A DNA stretch of 14,398 nucleotides from JAUUZT01 sp964654015. Lineage in GTDB: Bacteria > Chloroflexota > Dehalococcoidia > GIF9 > AB-539-J10. Location: NCBI GenBank assembly GCA_964654015.1, contig CAZZHQ010000059.1, positions 1-14,398 on the forward strand, written 5' to 3'. This document shows, piece after piece, positions 1 through 6,230 of the stretch. Position numbers and translations under genes: made by a program. The notes under the pieces are model-generated. The model was not told the DNA's origin. It made no database searches and saw only the letters and a list, made by a program, of their open reading frames with translations. How positions within the stretch are numbered: the stretch's first letter is position 1; each line of letters starts with the position of its first letter.

Positions 1-928
1 GAATCAATAGTTTTTTCTTGTCGAACCTGTCAGCAACGAAGCCCATTCCAAGACGGCCCACGACACTGCTCAGCGGAATCCCCATCGCCACCAGTCCAGC
101 CATCGACCTGGCGATGCCAACACTGCTCAAATACGGCATCACATGCGTTACCACCGCCCCTGTGGTAACGTGGTAACAGATATATGCCAGTGCGATATGC
201 CAGAATACCCTGCTCTTCAGGGCATGTTTTATGCCATAACTCGATTCCTCTAGCGGTATGATGGTGGCTTCGACAGCTTTTTTCCGCACCTTCTCGTTGG
301 TAGAGCCAGGCGAATCTCCATCCGGCAGGTAGCCATACTGCTCCGGTTTATGGCGGAAGAGCAGTGACAGTGGGGCAATTATCAGCAGTACGCCCACGGC
401 AAGAATAGCCATGGCGCTTCTCCATTCATAGGCATCAATGAGTTTGACTATTACCGGGACCATTATTCCGCTGAGTCCAAAGCCACAGGTAGCAATGCCG
501 CTGGCAAGTCCTATATTACGCTTAAACCAGTTGGCAACCGTAGTCACCAGTGCAGTCATCGAACAACCGCTCGTCCCCAGCGCTATGAAGACAAACCCTG
601 TATAGAAGCTGAGCAGTGTGGTGCAGCGGCTTAAGAGAAACATACCCAGCGAGAGTAAAATGGCTCCTGTAAATATTACTCTGCGCGGTCCCCAGCGGTC
701 GATTAGCATACCAACCAGCGGCGCCATAAGCCCGCTTTCCAGCCCCCTCAGCGAAGCACCAAGCGATATTTCCGTGTAGCTCCAGCCCAGGTCGTCGGCC
801 ATAGGCTGAAAAAATGCGGTAAAGCCGTAAAAAACCACCGCGGCCATGTAGACAGCAATCCCTACCGAGGCGGCAACCACCCACCAGCCATAGAATACTT
901 TATGCGGTTTCAAGTTAAAATCTACCAA
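1..928 (-). CDS. MFS transporter, OFA/MCT-like (copy 1, 3' end beyond window)
   Basis: An open minus-strand frame of 309 codons runs off the left edge without a stop. It is a membrane carrier of the major facilitator superfamily, probably a proton-linked uptake carrier for small carboxylates (substrate inferred only). Visible family marks are the FYGWW start of helix 1, the DRWGPRR loop after helix 2, FRHKPEQYGYLPDG before the central loop, and VGRLGMG(F)VADR in the second half. It aligns without gaps over long stretches with the complete carrier at 7987-9255, roughly two thirds identical by eye. The start is taken as TTG 928: an in-frame TAA lies directly upstream (929-931), and LVDFNLKPHK aligns residue for residue with MTDSSLKPHK of the other copy. 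No ATG precedes helix 1. A weak AGGT lies about ten bases upstream. The HEPN/MNT module sits 244 bases upstream on the same strand. Confidence 0.88.
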   Translation of the reverse strand, partial: MVDFNLKPHKVFYGWWVVAASVGIAVYMAAVVFYGFTAFFQPMADDLGWSYTEISLGASLRGLESGLMAPLVGMLIDRWGPRRVIFTGAILLSLGMFLLSRCTTLLSFYTGFVFIALGTSGCSMTALVTTVANWFKRNIGLASGIATCGFGLSGIMVPVIVKLIDAYEWRSAMAILAVGVLLIIAPLSLLFRHKPEQYGYLPDGDSPGSTNEKVRKKAVEATIIPLEESSYGIKHALKSRVFWHIALAYICYHVTTGAVVTHVMPYLSSVGIARSMAGLVAMGIPLSSVVGRLGMGFVADRFDKKKLLI

Positions 929-1172
929 TTATAAGTACCTGCCAGAAATGGATGTGCCAGGATAGTACCTCTATCTATTACTGCTTGTGGTGCATGCTGC
1001 TACGCACCTGCAGTTTGTCCTCGGATATTCTACGCCAGCGCCTCGCTGCAAATCACCCGCGGTATCTCTTCCGTCTCAGCGGTATGATCCCTTTGACTGT
1101 TACGCTCAGTATCCTCAGTGTATGCTTGAGCACTACAGTATAGCTGGCTTTCGGTAAATTATCGGGTATTAT

Positions 1173-1526
1173 TCATGCCCCCTCGTTTTTCAGGATGCGT
1201 TTTAACTGAACAATAAGCGTAGGCAAATCCACGGTGACTATTGTCCAGACAATATCCAGGTCAACATCAATATAACCACGAGCCAGACGGTTTCTGGTGC
1301 CACTTATTGAGTCCCAGGGAACTTCAGGATATTTACGTCGCAATTCCGCAGAAATGCTTCTGGATGCCTCACCAATGACTTCTATCAGATGAATGGTAGC
1401 CATAGCCAGCATCTCGTTGGAATCCAGTTCAGCCCGTTCTCTTCCCTTGTTGAACTGCACTGCCTTGAGGGCAAAATCCAGCATATGGCGTACCCTAACC
1501 ACATCTTTACGACTTTGTTCTGGCAT
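1173..1526 (-). CDS. HEPN-domain (HepT-like, DUF86) toxin-family protein, catalytic His replaced by Arg
   Basis: A 117-residue, all-helical protein of the HepT/DUF86 family, the usual partner of a minimal nucleotidyltransferase antitoxin. Family members are RNases whose active site is R-x4-H-x-Y. Here the motif reads R78-NRLA-R83-G-Y85, so Arg and Tyr are kept but the central His is Arg (codon CGT, one base from CAT). The rest of the domain is normal: LIEVIGEASR in the third helix, then YPEVPW and GYIDVDLDIVW. In characterised pairs the motif Tyr is AMPylated by the MNT partner, and that residue remains. The gene overlaps the 3' end of the wHTH-MNT gene by 20 bases, so the two are co-transcribed and probably translationally coupled. 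Family assignment is sure. Whether it is still an active RNase is doubtful; it could be inactive or act through another residue. Confidence 0.88.
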   Translation of the reverse strand: MPEQSRKDVVRVRHMLDFALKAVQFNKGRERAELDSNEMLAMATIHLIEVIGEASRSISAELRRKYPEVPWDSISGTRNRLARGYIDVDLDIVWTIVTVDLPTLIVQLKRILKNEGA

Positions 1527-2115
1527 ATTTTACCCTTGCTTCGTGTACTATGCTGTCGCGAAAATAGCGGCTGAGGTCACCAGGCGTACGCAAGTCAATC
1601 TTTCGCCCAACCAGTTGTGAAAGCTCATTTTCCATGTCAATTATGCCGAATCCGGGAACATGCCCAGATTCAAATTCCACCAGGACATCGATATCACTAT
1701 CGGGGTGGAAGTCATCGCCCAGTACCGAACCGAAAAGCGCCAGCTTTGTGATGTGGCACTTTCGGCAGAATTCTGCAAGGCGATTTTCCGGCACTCTAAA
1801 GCGTTGAGCAACCATATCAAGCAGCTCTCCATTGATACCAACGCCAAAAGCTTTTCGCACAATACCTTTAAGTTCATTAAAGATGGGGCACTGAGCATTC
1901 GCCCGGTAATAAACCTGCCTCCCCTGCACTTCGCGGATGATGATTCCTTTATCTGTCAGGTTTTTTAGTTCTCGCTGTACCGTTCCCCTGCCAAGTTTTA
2001 CAGTATCCAGTATTTGTTTGGTATAAAAAGAGCTATCTATTCGCCCGTAGAGAAGAGACAGAACTACCTGCCTGGTTTTACTAAAAAGTCCTTTGCACAA
2101 TAAGTTTTCATTCAT
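1507..2115 (-). CDS. Winged-helix/MNT fusion: nucleotidyltransferase antitoxin with DNA-binding domain (module 1)
   Basis: A 202-residue two-domain protein. Residues about 8-85 form a winged helix of ArsR/MarR type (KTRQVVLSLLYG, recognition segment GRGTVQRELKNL, wing GRQVYYRAN). Residues about 105-200 are a minimal nucleotidyltransferase with G129-S130, x10, D141-I-D143 and a third acidic residue D174 in RKIDLRTP, so all metal-binding acids are present. In HEPN/MNT pairs this protein is the antitoxin and neutralises HEPN by AMPylating it. The fused winged helix suggests it also represses its own operon, a role usually given to a separate protein or none (inference). Start ATG 2115 lies just downstream of a long palindrome containing a perfect -10 box. 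No strong Shine-Dalgarno is seen. It is clearly paralogous to the protein at 2851-3492, which has a longer linker. Confidence 0.87.
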   Translation of the reverse strand: MNENLLCKGLFSKTRQVVLSLLYGRIDSSFYTKQILDTVKLGRGTVQRELKNLTDKGIIIREVQGRQVYYRANAQCPIFNELKGIVRKAFGVGINGELLDMVAQRFRVPENRLAEFCRKCHITKLALFGSVLGDDFHPDSDIDVLVEFESGHVPGFGIIDMENELSQLVGRKIDLRTPGDLSRYFRDSIVHEARVKYARTKS

Positions 2116-2120
2116 AGTTC

Positions 2121-2158
2121 TTACCCATTTCAGGTATTATATTACCTATATTGGGTAA
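2121..2158 (-). promoter_or_regulatory. Nested palindrome overlapping the -10 box of HEPN/MNT module 1
   Basis: A 38-base interrupted palindrome. The outer arms are TTACCCA (2121-2127) and TGGGTAA (2152-2158). The inner arms are AGGTA and TACCT around TTATAT. On the minus strand a perfect TATAAT (2136-2141) sits at its centre, about 20 bases before the ATG of the wHTH-MNT gene. No good -35 lies at 17 bases; TTGATT is at 20. A repressor bound here would block the -10, which fits autoregulation by the winged-helix domain of the product. The ACCCAT half-site reappears at the promoters of module 2 and of the hydrolase. Confidence 0.55.
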
Positions 2159-2170
2159 CATAATCAAGGA

Positions 2171-2290
2171 TTAAACACTCCCCGCCTTTTTCAATCGAGC
2201 TTCGACAAGACTGATGACCGCCTCATATACAACGTCACGTTCGTCCTGGGTTAGGCACAATGCGTCGAATATCAAAGTATAATTAAGTGG
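2171..2290 (-). pseudogene. C-terminal fragment of a type II/IIG restriction-modification methylase (Eco57I-like)
   Basis: The minus strand encodes a short tail, LIFDALCLTQDERDVVYEAV, then LVEARLKKAGSV and a stop at 2171. This matches my memory of the C-terminus of adenine-specific restriction-modification proteins (typically FDALGLTEEER..VYWAV..LV..RLEKA). Upstream in this frame there are TGA stops, and the neighbouring frame ends in TGA near 2272, so no full gene remains. It is judged a leftover of a lost restriction-modification gene between the two HEPN/MNT modules. The assignment rests on about 40 residues, so it is only moderately sure. Confidence 0.45.
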
Positions 2291-2357
2291 GGATCAATAT
2301 CAATAGTTTCGTCTACAATTAGGAGACTTTTCCTGTACCCACGCCACACAAAACTTA

Positions 2358-2386
2358 GATTGCAGAGACTTCGGCTCGCAATGACA
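2358..2386. repeat. REP-like element of the AGATTGC...GCAATGACA type
   Basis: The plus strand carries AGATTGC, a short GC-rich middle containing CTTCGGCTCG, and GCAATGACA. It is a variant of the very widespread intergenic palindromic repeat read as GTCATTGCGAG...GAAGCAATCT on the other strand. It directly abuts the longer repeat at 2387. A truncated copy lies at 7931-7943. No coding role is seen. Confidence 0.55.
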
Positions 2387-2463
2387 GATATTGGGTAGAT
2401 TCCTGCTATCTGCTTTCGCAGGCACAGGTTTCGCAGGAAAGACAAGAGGGTAGCAGGCTTGAC
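2387..2463. repeat. Dispersed structured repeat A, copy 1
   Basis: About 77 bases sharing GGGTAGATTCCTGCT, then TGCTTTCGCAGGCA, GTTTCG and AGGAA with 9555-9632 in the same orientation. Inside, TTCCTGC pairs with GCAGGAA as outer arms and CTGC-TTTC-GCAG forms an inner hairpin, so it folds as a small cruciform or RNA. An ORF of 82 codons crosses it on the minus strand, but the repeat nature and the lack of family features argue against a protein. With the REP element and the restriction-modification fragment it fills the gene-free stretch 2159-2522. Confidence 0.55.
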
Positions 2464-2522
2464 AGAAAGACTGGCAACCAACTCCACACCACGATTGTGC
2501 ATTATGTCATGTGACGGCACTG

Positions 2523-2864
2523 CTACTTCTCCGCTGAAATAATAGCTTCAAGTTGACTGAGCAATGGTGGCAGGTCACCGGTTACTGTCTGCCACACCAC
2601 ATCCAGGTCAATATCAAAATACCCTTGAACAAGGCGGTCACGCATCCCTGCCATTTTTCCCCAGGCAACCTCAGGATAACTGGAACGAGATTCTCTTGAT
2701 ATCCCTCTCGCAGTTTCCCCTATGATTTCCAGGAGCCTGACAAGCGAGAGGTTAAGCATTCTATCGGAGTAGAGCTCGCTATATGAGCGTCCCTGCGAGA
2801 AAGCAGTCGCCTCATGAATAGTATCCACTATGTGTTTCAGGCGAACCAGGTCACTTCTGCGCAT
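2523..2864 (-). CDS. HEPN-domain (HepT-like, DUF86) toxin-family protein, catalytic His replaced by Gln (module 2)
   Basis: A 113-residue paralogue of the protein at 1173-1526. The HEPN motif reads R75-DRLV-Q80-G-Y82, so the central His is Gln (codon CAA), while Arg and the AMPylation-type Tyr are retained. Other family signatures are intact: LLEIIGETARGIS, YPEVAWGKMAGMR, and FDIDLDVVWQTV. It starts at ATG 2864 inside the last codons of the upstream wHTH-MNT gene (14-base overlap), which gives one operon. The two HEPN proteins lost the same residue by different substitutions. This suggests relaxed or changed selection on RNase activity rather than one inherited accident. A decayed copy of this gene's 3' end lies at 9412-9454. 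Confidence 0.87.
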   Translation of the reverse strand: MRRSDLVRLKHIVDTIHEATAFSQGRSYSELYSDRMLNLSLVRLLEIIGETARGISRESRSSYPEVAWGKMAGMRDRLVQGYFDIDLDVVWQTVTGDLPPLLSQLEAIISAEK

Positions 2865-3492
2865 AATGCAGCTCCGCGGTAGCCAGTATTTCTTCCCTGA
2901 AATATCGACTAAGGTCCTTCGGCGTTCTGATATCTATCTTTCGCCCTCCAAATATACGAGATAGTTCCTGTTCCATATCAAATATGCCGAACAAGCCAGG
3001 CACGTGCCCCTGTTCAAATTCTACCAGTACGTCTATGTCACTATCAGGACGGAAATCCTGTCGCAACACCGAGCCGAAAAGAAACAGTGTGCGAATATGA
3101 TTCCGCTGGCAGAATTCGGCAACCCTGGCTTTCGGGACTGTGATATTTCTGTTTCTCGCTACCGGTTCTCCCTTCGGAATGTTTATAACAGCCGGGGCTA
3201 TAGTACTTGAAAGAAACGTACTCTGTTTGGTTTCCCCACATACAATTTTTTTCAGTTCGTCGAAGACAGGGCTTTCCTCATTAGCCTGGTAATATACCTG
3301 TCTGCCCTTCTGCTCTCGGATAATAATACCTGCGTCAGCGAGGTGTTTCAGCTCCCGTTGAACAGCTCCGCTTCCTGTGCCAACCGCTCTAAGTATATGA
3401 TGCATATAGAACGACTCATTGCTCTGACCGTAGAGAAACGCCAGCACGGCACGACGTGTCTTACCAAATAGAAACAGGGATATATCTTTCAT
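2851..3492 (-). CDS. Winged-helix/MNT fusion: nucleotidyltransferase antitoxin with DNA-binding domain (module 2)
   Basis: 213 residues from ATG 3492, chosen because MKDISLFLFGKTRRAVLAFLYG then aligns with the start of the module 1 protein. ATG 3507 is a second possibility. The longer frame back to 3549 would place the start upstream of the promoter itself and is unlikely. The N-terminal winged helix has GSGAVQRELKHL and GRQVYYQAN. A linker about 30 residues longer than in module 1 follows, then the nucleotidyltransferase with GS (140-141), DID (152-154) and D187 in GRKIDIRTP. The predicted role is AMPylating antitoxin for the HEPN protein encoded next, and possibly autorepressor. The recognition helix is nearly the same as in module 1, so cross-binding of both operators is plausible (inference). 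Confidence 0.85.
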   Translation of the reverse strand: MKDISLFLFGKTRRAVLAFLYGQSNESFYMHHILRAVGTGSGAVQRELKHLADAGIIIREQKGRQVYYQANEESPVFDELKKIVCGETKQSTFLSSTIAPAVINIPKGEPVARNRNITVPKARVAEFCQRNHIRTLFLFGSVLRQDFRPDSDIDVLVEFEQGHVPGLFGIFDMEQELSRIFGGRKIDIRTPKDLSRYFREEILATAELHYAQK

Positions 3493-3500
3493 ATCATCAA

Positions 3501-3546
3501 TGCCCATTATGGGCACGATTATACCCCTGTTTTGCACTGGCGGCAA
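3501..3546 (-). promoter_or_regulatory. Promoter and palindromic operator of HEPN/MNT module 2
   Basis: On the minus strand: -35 TTGCCG (3541-3546), a 17-base spacer, perfect -10 TATAAT (3518-3523), then the inverted repeat TGCCCAT-T-ATGGGCA (3501-3515) over the expected transcription start. Bases 3503-3532 are identical to 7846-7875 upstream of the hydrolase. The operator lies immediately before the wHTH-MNT coding region, so its product is the natural candidate regulator. If ATG 3507 is used the mRNA would be nearly leaderless. Confidence 0.65.
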
Positions 3547-3566
3547 CATATATTTTCATCGGGAAG

Positions 3567-3653
3567 TTACTCTCCTGTATTAACCGCTTTCGGCATCGTC
3601 CAGCTAAATACCATAGACATAATGGCGAAGCCGGCAGTAATGTCAGACTGATA
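3567..3653 (-). pseudogene. Decayed 3' end of a third MFS transporter gene
   Basis: Read on the minus strand, this stretch gives YQSDITAGFAIMSMVFSWTM, then PKAVNTGE and TAA. The C-terminus of the carrier at 7987-9255 is YQNVWLVAAGFSIMAMFLIW, then KMPKAVKVEE and a stop, so the two are plainly homologous. Further upstream (to about 3700) similarity fades and the frame is shifted (NWGSY has become NCG plus a lost base). No start or helices 1-11 remain. The relic is followed 20 bases later by the same promoter block that follows the intact MFS gene. Confidence 0.75.
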
Positions 3654-3753
3654 CAACCACAATTTTTTGGTATCAACTTAACAAGTGGTAAAACTGTCAG
3701 GGTCAGACCAGACTAAGCAAAATACGATAAAGTAACTGTCACCATTAACAGGG

Positions 3754-3779
3754 TGCTATAATGCGAAGTTAGTAAGGAG
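3754..3779 (+). promoter_or_regulatory. Extended -10 promoter and ribosome binding site of the ABC exporter operon
   Basis: TGCTATAAT (3754-3762) is a TGn-extended, perfect -10 box. No good -35 is present, as expected for this type. AAGGAG (3774-3779) lies eight bases before the GTG start at 3788 and decides that start. The short distance from -10 to start implies a leader of about 20 bases. Confidence 0.6.
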
Positions 3780-3787
3780 TTGCTCCT

Positions 3788-4684
3788 GTGCATGCAGTTG
3801 AAATAAATCATGTAGTCAAGTCCTACGCAGATAAGGTGGTGGTGAACAATCTGGCCTTCTCTGTAAATCAGAGCGAGATATTTGGCCTGATTGGCCCTAA
3901 TGGTGCCGGCAAGACTACTACCATCAGGATGCTTATGGACATCATCAAGCCAGACTCTGGTAGCGTGACAATCCTCGGTGAGAAGTTGAGTGAAGCCAGC
4001 AAGAATAAACTTGGTTACATGCCCGAGGAACGAGGCCTGTATAGAAAGCTAAGTGTAATCGACTCTATCATCTATCTCGCCTCACTGAAAGGTATGGACA
4101 GGCATTCAGCCGAAGAGAAAGCTGAACAACTGCTCAAGCGTACAGGGATGCTCGCCAGCAAGAAAAAAAGGATAGAAGAATTGAGTAAGGGCATGGGGCA
4201 GATTATCCAGTTCATCGTTACCATTATTCATGACCCCGAACTGGTTGTTCTTGACGAACCTTTTAGCAGTCTCGACCCGGTTAACACTGAGTTATTGAAG
4301 GGGATGGTCCTCGAGTTGAGAAATCAGGGTAAAGCCGTAATTCTGAGCACGCATCAGATGAACCAGGTAGAGGAACTCTGCGACCGTATACTAATGATAA
4401 ACAATGGAAACTCAGTTCTTTATGGAAATCTAACCGAGGTCAAGTCAAAGTACAGCAGTCATTCGGTTACCCTCGATTTTGAAGGTGAACTGGCGCAAAT
4501 ACAGGGAGTTATTATAAAACACAGTCACAAAGGACATGCTGAGCTGGCGCTTGATGAAAATACGACTTCCAAACAAGTCCTGGAACGACTGGTGCATACC
4601 AACATAGTGATTAATCGCTTCGAAGTAGCCACTCCTTCACTGAATGAAATATTCCTTAAGGTAGCAGGGAATAAGCATGCATAA
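3788..4684 (+). CDS. ABC transporter ATP-binding protein, NatA/YhaQ type
   Basis: 298 residues from GTG 3788, behind AAGGAG at 3774-3779. It is the ATPase of an ABC-2 type exporter. Walker A GPNGAGKT lies at 36-43. The Q-loop region reads GYMPEERGLY, with Glu where most ABC proteins have Gln, as is usual in the NatA/YhaQ group. The signature is LSKGMGQ at 132-138, Walker B LVVLDEP at 152-158, D-loop SSLDP, and the switch His is H189 in LSTHQ. The C-terminal 80 residues are the DUF4162-like tail ending in LNEIFLKVAG. The permease ATG at 4677 overlaps its last codons by 8 bases, so the two are translationally coupled. The group exports sodium ions, drugs or peptides; the substrate here cannot be told. 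With the permease broken by a stop codon, this ATPase may have no complete partner. Confidence 0.93.
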   Translation: MHAVEINHVVKSYADKVVVNNLAFSVNQSEIFGLIGPNGAGKTTTIRMLMDIIKPDSGSVTILGEKLSEASKNKLGYMPEERGLYRKLSVIDSIIYLASLKGMDRHSAEEKAEQLLKRTGMLASKKKRIEELSKGMGQIIQFIVTIIHDPELVVLDEPFSSLDPVNTELLKGMVLELRNQGKAVILSTHQMNQVEELCDRILMINNGNSVLYGNLTEVKSKYSSHSVTLDFEGELAQIQGVIIKHSHKGHAELALDENTTSKQVLERLVHTNIVINRFEVATPSLNEIFLKVAGNKHA

Positions 4685-5891
4685 GTCGCTGTTGATATTC
4701 AGGCATGAATTCCTGCAAACGATAAAGAGGAAAGGATTTATTATCCTGACCCTTGTCATACCAGTGCTTGCCCTGCTGGGCATAGGAGTTTTCCAGTTAA
4801 TATCAGGAATTGCCAGGCCACCGACAGAAGTAACTACAATCGGATATATCGATGAAGCTGGTGGATTTGACCAGTTTACCACTCAAGGGAATATAGTCAT
4901 AGTTCGATTTGATACTCAGGAAGCTGCCACCGACTCTTTGATTAATAAAGATATCGACGAGTACTTCGTCATTCCACCGGATTACATCTCGACAGGGATA
5001 ATCAGTCGTTTCACCATAGGGAAAGAACTTATGCCTGCCGCAGCCACAAGAAATGCGATTGAGAATTTTCTGTCGAATAATCTGTTAGCGGGGAAGGTGC
5101 CCTCGCCCGTTTTGTCCAGGATTGAAGCGCCATTGAATCTATTCACTATCACACTTACCGCAAGCGGGGAAGTTGCTCCTGAACAAGGTTGATTCGGGAA
5201 TTTTATCATCCCAGGGGTGTTTAGCATTCTACTGGCACTCTCTATTATATTCTCGTCCACTTATATGCTTCAGGGTCTTGGTGAGGAGAAAGAGAATCGT
5301 CTTATAGAGATATTGTTATCCTCGGTTTCCACACGGCAGTTGATAACCGGCAAGGTGCTGGGAATTGGTGCCGCCGGGCTGGTCCAGGTAGTCGTATGGG
5401 TGGCTTCAATTCCATTTCTGCTGAACCTGGCCTCATCTTCAATAGGAGGTTTTATCAGTAGCATAAAAATACCTGCCTACCTCCCCGTTCTGGGTGTAAC
5501 GTACTTCATCCTGGGATATCTGTTGTTCGCCGTGCTATCGACCGGTTTCGCTGCCATAAGCACCACTGTGCGAGAAGGACAGGGATTAGCATCCATATTT
5601 ACCCTTTTTCAAATTGCCCCATTCTGGTTCGCCAGTCTACTTTTGGCATTCCCGAACAGTCCTGTCTGGGTTGTTTTCAGTATTTTCCCTTTCTCTGCCC
5701 CTGTGTTAGTAATGTTGAGGCTTGGTGTTACCGGCGTCCCTGCATGGCAACTCGCTGTCAGTATAGCTGTGTTAGTCTTATGCATTATCGGAGGGATGCT
5801 GCTGGTGGCTAAACTGCTCAGGACTTACATACTCATGTATGGTAAAAAACCAGACCTCCGCGAAATTACCCGTAGCTTCAGGAGTGGATAG
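4677..5891 (+). pseudogene. ABC-2 type permease (NatB/YhaP-like), split by one in-frame TGA
   Basis: One continuous frame of about 404 codons encodes the whole permease, but TGA at 5190-5192 interrupts it after residue 171. The first part has the cytoplasmic start, a helix (residues about 20-43, GFIILTLVIPVLALLG...) and the extracytoplasmic domain. After the stop the same frame continues FGNFIIPGVFSILLALSIIF, then the family hallmark GLGEEKENRLIEILLSSVS and four or more helices to 5891. Homologues in my memory have EQGGFG-like sequence here, so GGA (Gly) changed to TGA is the simplest explanation. Both halves show no other decay, so the lesion is recent, is a sequencing error, or is tolerated by restart at GTG 5217. 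TGA clearly serves as a stop elsewhere in the window. It is coupled to the ATPase gene upstream. Confidence 0.85.
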
Positions 5892-6041
5892 ATTGTATCC
5901 AACCTTTGAGATTAACTGGTTTTTGAATGTCAGCTAATAGCCGGTACCCCCTGCCAGAAGCAAATTCATCCTGATAGTTTTTTCATGTTCAAACGGAACT
6001 ACTCGTAAAGACTATAAATAAAGCAAAAATTGGGGAATCGC

Positions 6042-6050
6042 TGATATAAT
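6042..6050 (+). promoter_or_regulatory. Extended -10 promoter-like box
   Basis: TGATATAAT is a TGn-extended, perfect -10 box, and a second TATAAT follows at 6066-6071. No matching -35 is seen. It precedes the strong ribosome binding site at 6095-6099. Apart from this box and the short ORF, the stretch 5892-6230 between the permease and the convergent hydrolase holds nothing I recognise. Confidence 0.35.
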
Positions 6051-6108
6051 TATCAAGTTGCTTCTTATAATAATGGATTAAATTTATGTTTAATGGAGGC
6101 GAATTATT

Positions 6109-6171
6109 ATGTCAGGCAAGAACGATATGCAGGTGCTCAGATGGGAAAATAGATGGAAAATCACTTTATGA
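6109..6171 (+). CDS. Possible 20-residue ORF with strong ribosome binding site
   Basis: ATG 6109 lies nine bases after GGAGG (6095-6099), itself behind an extended -10 box. The frame encodes MSGKNDMQVLRWENRWKITL and stops at TGA. It is too short to classify. There is no signal peptide and no membrane segment, but Trp and Arg are frequent for its size. No plus-strand gene follows before the convergent hydrolase end at 6231, so it is not an obvious leader peptide. It may be a genuine small protein or the surviving 5' end of a lost gene. Confidence 0.3.
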   Translation: MSGKNDMQVLRWENRWKITL

Positions 6172-6230
6172 TTAACCCTAAGACGGGGTACACCTCAGTG
6201 TTCTCATTCCAAAATATTTTGTATGGAACT

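Noticed and set aside
522..884. 120-codon minus-strand ORF inside MFS copy 1
   Set aside because: It is out of frame with the long MFS frame, which shows continuous homology to the copy at 7987-9255.
952..1143. 63-codon plus-strand ORF between MFS copy 1 and HEPN module 1
   Set aside because: No ribosome binding site, Cys/Ser/Leu-rich low-information sequence and no family resemblance. The 929-1172 gap is treated as non-coding.
2272..2520. 82-codon minus-strand ORF downstream of HEPN module 2
   Set aside because: It crosses the REP-like element and repeat A, and the same repeats occur elsewhere outside any gene. The frame is not a protein family member.
3493..3549. N-terminal extension of the wHTH-MNT protein of module 2 to ATG 3549
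   Set aside because: The extension is the translated promoter block itself; the same NRGIIVPIMGI peptide appears falsely in front of the hydrolase because the DNA is duplicated.
5190..5192. TGA read as glycine (alternative genetic code as in Absconditabacteria/Gracilibacteria)
   Set aside because: Other genes here end normally at TGA (HEPN module 1, the sigma factor) and none has an internal TGA, so one local nonsense change or a sequencing error is simpler.
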